Shown: piece by piece, positions 48,026 to 58,500 of the stretch
Layout of the letters: each line of letters begins with the position of its first letter
How positions within the stretch are numbered: the first letter of the stretch is position 1
NCBI RefSeq assembly: GCF_051622035.1
Contig: NC_135359.1
Span: 32,889,501 to 32,953,500 of the forward strand
Length of the DNA stretch: 64,000 bases
Direction: 5' to 3'
Source: Arctopsyche grandis
Lineage: Eukaryota; Arthropoda; Insecta; Trichoptera; Hydropsychidae
Program-made: the position numbers and the translations under genes
The notes under the pieces: model-generated
Seen by the model: the letters and a program-made list of their open reading frames with translations, nothing else
Told to the model about the DNA's origin: nothing
Databases searched by the model: none

Positions 48026-51000
48026 ATATACATAACATACATATGTATGTATAACATTTAATATATGTATAACTACAGAAGACTAAAATTCATGTGTCCA
48101 AAAATACATAAATATGTATGTATGTACTGCGTATATGAAAAATATAAAAAAACCCAGCCGAGCATATTTTTCAACATCCGTATCATTTATATTTAAATTA
48201 GTGTGACTAAATTTGAATATAAAATATAATATAAATAAATAAAATTTTCCACGTCCATTTTGCATCTCTTCAGTTTAATGATATTGCGCATTTAATTTTT
48301 TATCGACTGTTGATTTTGTCAACAATAAAAATATTCAAAAAAAAATTTTTATAATATACAATTAAATATTGCAATACTACAAGTCCTATGTACTTACATT
48401 CAACATAATGCATGATTAACGTACACTATATTGTATTGCCGAAACATCTGACAGTATTTTTAAACATTCCAAGGAAAATATTGACCCTCAGCTGAGATCA
48501 CCAAAAAAATAAAATGACTAAAACATTTTAAAACGACCGTAAGTCTGATTTTACGATAATTTTCATGCATTTATTTTAACCTCTATAGTACATGAAATTA
48601 TATTAATAATTTAATATAAATCATTTAATTCAATCGTTATTCCGTCATTCAAATTACCTTCATATTATATTATACCTATATGTATGTTCATATAAATGTA
48701 CATACAAACGTACATAGACCCCAAATATTTGTATAAAATCATCAGCACTATATAAATATAATCATATCATATTAGAAATGCAGAATTAATTGTAATAATC
48801 ATTAATTAGTCTTTGGTACTGTTTATCATCTTCATTGATTGGTGACTTTATTTTAAAGTGAGTGAGGATAGCTAGAAGATACAAAATATGAAACAAAAAT
48901 GATTTTGGAATATTTTTTGACTAGGCTTTTTGGGTTAAAATTCCAATATTATAAATATATGAATGATGTACCTGTATTTCAGTGGCTCTCAAGTGTGGCT
49001 ACTAGGCGATTTTGACACGAAGTGAGTGGGAATTAACTATATATGTACATACATATGTATGTATACTTATGAGTGAAATCCCAAAGTTAGCTGGGAAAAG
49101 TGGTTTCAATGTTATTCATTATACTTAAATAAAATATCCCGCATTGAAATCTATTACATATACATCATTTAAGAATATTTTACTTATAAAGAATGAACTT
49201 CTTTTATTTATATAATGTTGTTTTTGAGATTTAAATAATATCTTCAATTTATGTACATTAAAGATATTATTTAAAAGTTTAAATAAAATCCCTGCTTTGC
49301 TTGTTTTTTTACAAACTTTTTGGTTTAATTTGGTTAGTTAGTTTAGGTTAGGTTTAGAGGTTCCAAAAAACAGAAAAAAACGTTCCAAAGTCCGGTTTTC
49401 GTTTTTTTTACAAATAAAAAGCCGGTTGACCGACTTTCACCGGTTTCAGAAAATTAAGATTTTTTTGATGTTTTAAATTTTTATATCAAAAAAAAAAATG
49501 TAAATATATATATATGTATTTTGTTTTGCAAAACAATAACTGCTTAAAAATTAAATTGAGTTATAAACATTATGAACTTTCATAAGATCATTATTACATA
49601 TTTTATATTATTATTACAAATATCACAGCGGTAAAATGGCAGATCCTGAATACGCACAAATTATTAAATTATTTAAATCAGCTACAAAGAAGAACGAGTT
49701 ATGTAAAACCACAAATTCTGGAAAACCGAATTTTCCGAAATTCTGAAAGGCCTTGTGTAAGTTATTGAAACTACTTTCATTAATTTTTTATATTGATTTA
49801 TGCCCTGTTCTTATGTTTAATACTATGTATATCTCAAAGCCACCGCTAATAGTACCATACCTAATTTTTGTTGTTCAAATAAAGTTTGGATCCAATACAC
49901 ATTTTTTTTTGGTCTTTCATAGAAATTTGAAATTCTTAATTATTAGTTTCAAGGAAAAAAACATTAATTAAAGAAAATCTTAAAAAGCTAGTTGATCGAG
50001 CCAAAAATTCCAGTTTTCGGTTTTTTGAAAGTTGGTCAAAAAGCCGGTTTTTCCGTTTCGGTTTAAGCCGGCTTAGAAGCCCTAGGTTGGGTTAAGTTCT
50101 TAGCCGGTTAAAATTTTTGAGCTGATTTTCAACCACTTCCATCGCTCTTCCAACATACGGGGGTTAGATTTCAATAAAATAGGCAAATTTCTACGACATG
50201 ACGCTAGGGGAACTTAAGCATTTGTCATCTGTCAGATCGATGTGATGACAGCTTGCGTTTTGGCTGACGTCTTCGCCACCCCCACAGAACTACAATTAAC
50301 ACGTATTGAACAGATATAACAGTTACTTTATATAAACTCAATTTTACAAGCTTTCACACTTTCTCATATACATAAGTTTTAAATTCACTTATACATAAGA
50401 GGATATTTTATTTTTTAAATAACGCAAAAAAAATTAAAATTAAATCACAAGGTGATGAGACCGACTAAATTTCACGTAATAACCACTGCTATAGATGAAG
50501 GTGCTAAGACCCCGACCCGAATAGGATATACATACATATGTACAAGTTGTGTGAAAAATATATTTTTTTTACAAAAAACGTATTTTCTTTTTTTTATTTT
50601 AAATTTATTGTAGGATGCAAAAAATATTCATACAGTATTTCGGAATTTAAGTAAATTATTAAAAATATGATATTTTTCATATTTTTTGCCGACGTCATTT
50701 ATACATGCAAAAATGCTAATATGTATATTAAAATATTTAGCAGCATATATTAATTATGTTGAGAAGGAACTGAAAAATGTATACACACATACATACATAC
50801 ATACATACATATTTATGCAGTTTTCACTTAATATTAACGTCTAATATCATTGAGTTGTCTGCAATAATTCTTAAAAAGAATTAACCAGTACAAAGCAATT
50901 AAAACTGAGAATTTATTATATATTTATTTTTTGTTTAGAAAAAAATATAATAATATTAAATAATAAATTAAATATGGAAGGATAGCACTGACTAAAACAT

Positions 51001-52062
51001 ATTGTAAATATGTACACATATAATACTTCATGAACAACACAACTTTTAAAAACCAAAATCAAATAAATATCGACATACCATATTATACCAATTTCTAATA
51101 TTTGATAGGATTTTATTTATAGATTTATGATAATTATAATAAGAAACTTACTTTACTGTATTTGTAGTAGTGAAAAGCATGCCCCAATACGAACTATATT
51201 CATTATATTATATATTTCAATATTGCATAATTTTCACATAAAAATATTGTAATGATAATAAATATGATAATTTCGTGAACATCTTACTATTTTTTGCGAA
51301 TTCTCTCATATTCATTCAATTTCGCAATATAATATTTCAATATTGAATATTGATGAACGTGAATCGATACAAATTGAACGCAAATGAAGGGAAACTTACA
51401 AAAGGCAAAAGTTATACTTTCGGTTGTCGGATTTTGTTCAAAAATTTTTTATTACTTAAAATCACTATAAATAGTATATACATTAAATATCAAGAAAATA
51501 AAAATAGCTTAAAAGGTCGCAATAAAATAATGAAATATATTTCAATATTTCGGCTTAAGAATTTTAACCAAAACCATATCAGCTCTAAGTGAGTACATAA
51601 AAAATACAAATATAAATGTTTAACTTGATACGTTCAGGGGTGTGGAAAGAATCGTTGTCACAACATTTTTTACTTTTTCTAAGAGGAAAAAATTCCACTT
51701 TTTTTATTTTCACCACATTGATACAAGAATTACATATATAATACTTGAATTTACTCGTGAAGAGCACACATGCTTATGTGGTCGGGAAAAATAGTGGAAG
51801 AAAAATCGAAAAACACAGGTGACCAATAAGTCAATAAACACGTTTTTAAACGCAATTTAAAAACAAAATCAAAAATAATGACACTACTATGACCCAACCA
51901 AAGACGAACCCATACATACATGTAAGGCGCCCACAGACAAACACAGAGACGCAAGGCGCTCGCCAACAAACACATTTCAGAGGGAATAAAATTCTGAGAG
52001 AATTCAAAGCACAATTAACGAAATTCAAATGATGAAATCAAGGAATTCAAAATTAGTTATTA
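48026..52062. other. Intergenic spacer, part 4
   Basis: 4 kb with no gene. 49380-50080 is rich in AAGCCGGTT/ACCGGTTT motifs like those in the introns of A and B. 50770-50810 is a CATA microsatellite. The frame at 51350-51592 is lysine/isoleucine-rich AT sequence and not convincing. Confidence 0.5.
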
Positions 52063-52420
52063 CTAGCTGAACCCGGGATGCATTGCAATGTCAGAATCAG
52101 GCATGCAATTCCCGTTTCAAGTGATAGTTGAAGCTCTACTTACGTATCTTCTAACGCCGTGTCTTCATAAACCAACTGGTAACGTGGTTGCCAACGAAAA
52201 CATTTCCTTGACTACACAATGGCGCTTCAAACTTTCGCGTCGGTAAAATCGTAATTACGAAAATTATTATTAAAAGCTTTTTTCCCGTTTTTTTTTCACA
52301 GTAATCTTCCCGGACATGCATACAACAAATCCTGAAAGTTCCATCGTAATCGATTGAGTGGTTTAGGAGCCTATACGAGACAGACAGACAAACAGATATT
52401 CAATTTTATAGATATATAGA
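52063..52420 (-). mobile_element. Complete Helitron-like element, family 3
   Basis: 358 bp, minus strand: A^TCTATATATCTATAAAATTG and TTTGTCTGTCTGTCTCG at the right, CATTGCAATG hairpin then CTAG^T at the left. Lies 93 bp after the stop of gene C, so it may be in or next to its 3' UTR. Confidence 0.72.
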
Positions 52421-52512
52421 TTTATTCAGCTTAATTCATATACATACATCAATAAAATAATAAATATTCTAAAATATTTTAAAATAATAAATATTCTAAA
52501 ATAATAAACATA

Positions 52513-55500
52513 TTATGAATGATAATTTCTGTTATTCACTTCAACTGGTATTTTAGCGGTGACATTCAAAGTGACAACTTCGTTATTCTGCAAAGCCACT
52601 GTGTTGACAGCGTTTTTCTTATTTCCTTTCATGAAATCAGTGATTATTTTGTTGAGAGCAATATTGGGAGACTCAAAAACTAGAGTGAAAAAGTATGAAG
52701 CTATTAGCGTCAAGACTACAAATCCGGCACCTCTGTAAAGCTGAAATAAAAAGTTAAACATGAAATATGTACATTGAGAGAGAAACTGACTCATCTAAGA
52801 ACTACTGATTACAACTTACAACTTTGTGGATTGCCAAATGATAGGGCGTATCGCTTTGCGAAATCACGCTGTATATCACCAAAACATTCAAGAGATAGGA
52901 CACGTAACTAAGCCGGGAGAATGGAAACCAGATTTTCCAACAAAGAATCTTGGCAACCAAACCTTTAAATGTGAACTTTGGTTAGAGAAAATGTTGAGAA
53001 ACACATTATACTATACAAAATGAATATTTGAATAACCTCCGTTTCCAGTTTCGTGTTCTACTACCAACCAAGCGATCGCAATCGCCCAAAATATCCTCGA
53101 TAATCCCATGTATACGGCGCTATACCACAAACTTAAGCCTCCAATATTTAGCCCGAATAAACAGAAGACAATCATCGCAGTCATGGTGATACGTATTAAC
53201 CATTTTACGAACTGAAAATATATAATGCATATTCACTGTGGATACAGACAGTATTATGTATCTTATGGTATTCCTGGTTCTCGAAATACAGTGATTTATG
53301 TAATAATAAAATGGTGCATTGTATGTAGTTAATTGTCTAGGAAGGCGCATTGGAGTCTTCTTGTCAAGCCTTCCTAGTATAAATGTATGTAAAATAAAAA
53401 AATATATACAAACTTGACGAAGAAATACATGAAAATGTCGTTCTGAAAACCCTCAACAATATTCGAACGAATCCTTTTATCACACAGAATATTTAAAGGA
53501 TTTTATTTATTTATTTTACATACAAATTAAGGTTTTGATATGTCATTCTGAAAACACTCAACAATATTCGAACGAATCCTTTTATCACACAGAATATTTA
53601 AAGCCTTTAATTTATTTATTTTACATCCAAATTAAGGATCCACCAACTGGCAATATCTCAAGATTCGTTTTCCTAACTTTTCCGGTGTATTTCTTTCTCA
53701 ACTTTGTATGTTTTTTTTTATTTTACATAGATATATGTATATACCAGGAAGGCTTGACAATTAATTACAAACAATGCAGCATTTTATTTGTACATAAATC
53801 ACTGTATTTCGAGAAGCTGAAGAACACGAAATAACAATTAATCAATTAATTAATTAAATAATTAATGCATTGAGACATCAATGGATTTAGATTTGTACAT
53901 ATTTTTTACAAATTGTCCATACAATAAATTCAGAAGATTTGTGACAACAGGAAAGATGATTTTTTGCCAATTTTGAGGAACCATTTCAACAATATGTATA
54001 TACCAACAATATATAATAACCGGCAGCGTGGACTAATGGTTAGCATATTATGCTTTCGAGTAACATGGTCACGGTTCGATTCCCACTAATATCTGTTAGC
54101 CAGACCATGGTTTCGATGGTTTGCTAATTTTTCTGATTATCATTGAAACGATTCCTGTAAATTGGCATTTCCTTTCGATTATCTCTTGCAAATCTCAAGT
54201 TATTCATACTACGAACATTTCTCCATATGTATATGTCACTGTGGATGAATATGAATTCGCATTGTATAAAAAAGCTTGACGTTGGATCACCTGTCTTATG
54301 GACAGGTGATGGAATCCTGACATATCACTATGACATTAATTATTAGAAATAAATACACAAAATCGATATATCACCTTGTTAATAAGCAATTTTTTTTCAA
54401 GATGGTAAACCAAATATGCTGCATAAACACCAACAATATAAGGGCCGATTCTAATAAATGGATGGTAGTAAATCGCAGATGCTTTAGAGTACATTTGGTC
54501 AGTCCTGAAACAATAACAGACGGCTAATAATAGTCCCATACCATACAATCGTACATACATATATGCATGTTTCATAAAAATACTTACATAAGGTATATAT
54601 TATGTTCGTAAACGAAATACACCGTAAAACCGATGGATCCAAAGAACAAAGAGGTGATTAGAACTGCTGCAGTTTTAAAATACCTTTAAAAAATAAATTT
54701 TATAACATCATTAAATCAGAATGAATTGATTATTTTCATGGTCATTTTAAACGAGATGGGAGGGATTAGATATGGAATAACGTATAACTAATATCGTTCC
54801 AATCGATGTAAATTGCGATCCAATTGTCGATTTTTTACAAGCTTCACTCTGTTACTTCAGTGACATACCAGCACGTCAAAAAAATATAGTCTGATCTTGT
54901 ACCACTTGCATTATTCAATTTGCTTTGATATATTACTGACATACGGGGATTAGCTAACATTCAAGTAAGCTTATGTCCAATTTAATCCAGCAGCGTGGTT
55001 CGGTAGTTGCGTTGATACTAAGCACCGAGAGGTCGCCATGAGCTGACTGCGATTGAAAGAATTTATTCCGAGTATAATCTTTAATGCTGCTGGTTAGACT
55101 TGGATATTTGTGACTCCAAGTCGATCGTTTCCTATCAGAGTTTGCAAATTAATCTGATTTCGTTGTTGAAGCAGTTCCTCCATCAAATTGGCAAAAACCA
55201 TCCTACCCACTATGTCACCACTATTTGAATATGATCTCAAAAATGTATTATATATTATAACATAGATGTCTCGCAAATTTTCTTATATATAGTATTTGTA
55301 TTATGCTTATATGTCTGGTTACAGTGACGCGTTAAAGTGTTCTATAATGTCACTGTGACTAATAAGTAAATAAATATAATCAACGAACTCATTAAAATTT
55401 ACGGTGAAACCTTGTATCAGATCGGACGATGACAGCTCGCTTTCTACACGCTTCTTACTACCACCCCTTTGCAACTCATTGAAACAGTGGTAAAACTTCG

Positions 55501-58500
55501 TTTTTACTCTCATCTCAAATAATATTATACTTTATGATATTCTTTGTTTTATTCACTTATATATTAATTCGTTTTTATACCATACTATTGTTGTGCCCTA
55601 TGGAATATTATCGCATGGGTTATGGCATATTAAGTTATTAAATAAATAAAAAAAATAAATAAATGTGTCGGTCCTGTGTTTGATCCGCAAGCGGTAATAT
55701 TTTTTATTACTAGCCTCTTCTTACTTCACTTTCGATATTTTCGTCTGACGAAATTTAGGTTCTTATCCGATCGTTTTCAAACTTTGCCATTTTGCTCGGT
55801 TTGGTCATCAATATATGTGGAAATAAAGTCCGCCATTATTTCAAATACCTTTTTTTTTCATATAAATATAAATATTTAATTAATTATATTAAATATAATT
55901 AATTTATATTTAATATAAAAAATGATAAAAACTACCTACCTACATATAAACAATATAAAACACCATTAGGAAAATTAATTAATTAAATTTTCAATAGATG
56001 GTGCTAAATGCTCAGAGACTTGCCTAGAGGAAACATTGGTAGCAAACAGTATATATATAAGTATTTTGTTGATCTGTTATTATGATCGTATTATATTCGT
56101 ACGTTTTGTTGGCAGTTTTGGCTGTGAAGTACATATAATATGTTGAATCTATCAATATGTTATCTTTCACAGAGCCACAGAATAGCGATATTATATGTAT
56201 ACATATACGATGATGAAGATATTTTCTCACGAGTAAGGGACCCCCTATCGGCATATTTATCACGCAATGACGTGATATTCCACGACTGTGTTTCATGGTG
56301 GATAGAAAAGAGATATTTGTATATCACTGTTCGACACGAAAATTGTTCAGAGACGAGATATGACTTTTCTTATAGATCTATGCCCAGTGAATACGAATCT
56401 GGTAATAAAAAAATGTTGATTGGCTCGAGATTCGGAGATATGTGTTTTTTAAATCGCGCGATTTTTCTATATCTTGGTGTTGTTCGGTCGATGTCTTAAA
56501 ATCCGTCAATTTCAAAATGAATATTGGAATCTATAGTCGGGTATTTTATCTTTCATTTGTAGTACTTTTCAGCTTTCAAATCTCTCTAAGTAGTCGTCCA
56601 GTTCAAATCAAAAGTCAAAAGTACGTATTTTCACTTGGGATTTTTTCCCACTGCTAATACTATTTTATATTGAGTATTTTCTATTGAAAAATGTTTATTG
56701 GGATAGTTTTCTGGCCACACTATTGTTTGTTTTCGTTTAAAAGGGTTAAATGTGCTGAATTTTAAATCGGTAAAATTGCGAGCTAAAAACTCGTACCATT
56801 ATTTACTCGTATTTACACGAATCTGAATTGAATTAATAGGGATAATATATTAAATTGTCTTTATACGAGAATTAAATGAAATTACACTTATTCCAAAATC
56901 ATATTTCGACTATTCTTGTTGCTTCATAACAAAAATTCTATTGATAACTGGCTTACCTCGATAAAATAAACATTTTTTATTACCAGAATCGTGTTCACTG
57001 GGCATAGATCTATAAAAAAAGTCATATCTCGTCTCTGAACCAAAAAAAAGTAGTCATTTGTCGAACAGTGTATTTAAAGAAATTCAGGTTTAAGAAACCC
57101 AACAGGGAGTCCCCAACGCGTCACATGGCGAGGGCAGAAGAAAAACTTACATAGTCGATAGAATCAGGCAAAAACTAACGACGACGAAAAATTGCATGTC
57201 GTCGCTGAGATACCAGGTGTAACCCAAGCACATTTCAGTCCGTGGAAAGAAACTGTTTATGTAGAGCAAATTTCGCCACCAATATTTCGGGCAGATCTCA
57301 TAGTTAGTATTTAAAATAGGTGCTATTTTGGGTCTCCACGTGAATACGAAAACACTCATAGCAAATGAGATCATATAAGATGGAGTTATCCTGTAACAAA
57401 TTACCATGAATATGCAATATTAATATTTCAAACTTAATAAAAAATAGTAAACTAACCTTAGAATTCTTTTAAAGATACTAAAACTCAATAGACTTGCTCG
57501 CTCTGATATATTGTACTTTTTTTCTTTCGACGGACCGTATTCTGCTTGAAAAAACATATAAGCTGCAAGATATCCGCTGGAATACATAAATATGTACGTT
57601 CAAACTAATATCTCAAGATTCAATCCCTGGCCCGGTGTTGCTGGCCAGACCTTGGGTATATGTACATACATATACATATGTATGTATGGGTCAATCGTTT
57701 CAATCAGAGTTTGCCAATTTATCTGATTTAATTGTTAACCCTTTGAATGCTTTTGCCAACAAGTCCACGGAATTGAAAAACGCCAATAGGCGTTGTATTT
57801 TGAGCATCTACAAAGTAAACAAAAATACTACCCGCTAAGCCTTACAGGTAGCATTGAAAAAAAATGCATTGAACATGCGTCATGTAATCCGTGTCATTCA
57901 TTTGTCACCGTTTATTGAGACTGGTTTACACCGGAATTTCTGAATTTATAACCATAGCAGAATTTCCCGATGGAAATTCCTAACTGCCGAGTATTTTAGA
58001 TTGTGGCTTGGCATTTAGATTGTGAGCATTACATTTTAACAACAATGAAGAAGATGGAACTAATTTTGAAAAAATGCATTCATTAATAGACTTCTTTTGT
58101 TTATTTTATATAGTTGCAAGATATATTAGAGAGTCTTAGCACACCTTTACAAAACTCAAAATCCTCGGCGGTAGTTATCTAGGGTTTGTTTGGATTATCT
58201 ACAATTTTATGCCGACTTTCTTTTGAATTTCTAAATAATTCTAGTTGGAAATGTTGGCGAAATTTAGATGTCTCTATGATATTGTTTGAATTTATATGTA
58301 TGTAATTGTATTTGTAATGTTTAGAAATGTTAGTAGATACTTATGAAAAAAATGGGTTTATATACCGCATGCCTCTATATAGTTGAAGCATTATATAATA
58401 CTTTTATGAGTACTAACCTTATGCAGAAAAATGTATCGACTGTATAGTTCACTAATCCTAGTGAAAATAAGCCGATAAAGTTTGGTTTTAAAACTGTTAG

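Noticed and set aside
54019-54100. Possible functional tRNA gene (A and B boxes)
   Set aside because: No acceptor-stem pairing or full cloverleaf could be drawn, and the sequence continues into a SINE body present at other sites.
56140-56499. 119-codon plus-strand frame in intron 8 of gene C
   Set aside because: Its second half is the left terminus of an inverted-repeat element, which is repeated inverted at 56980-57070; no domain recognised.
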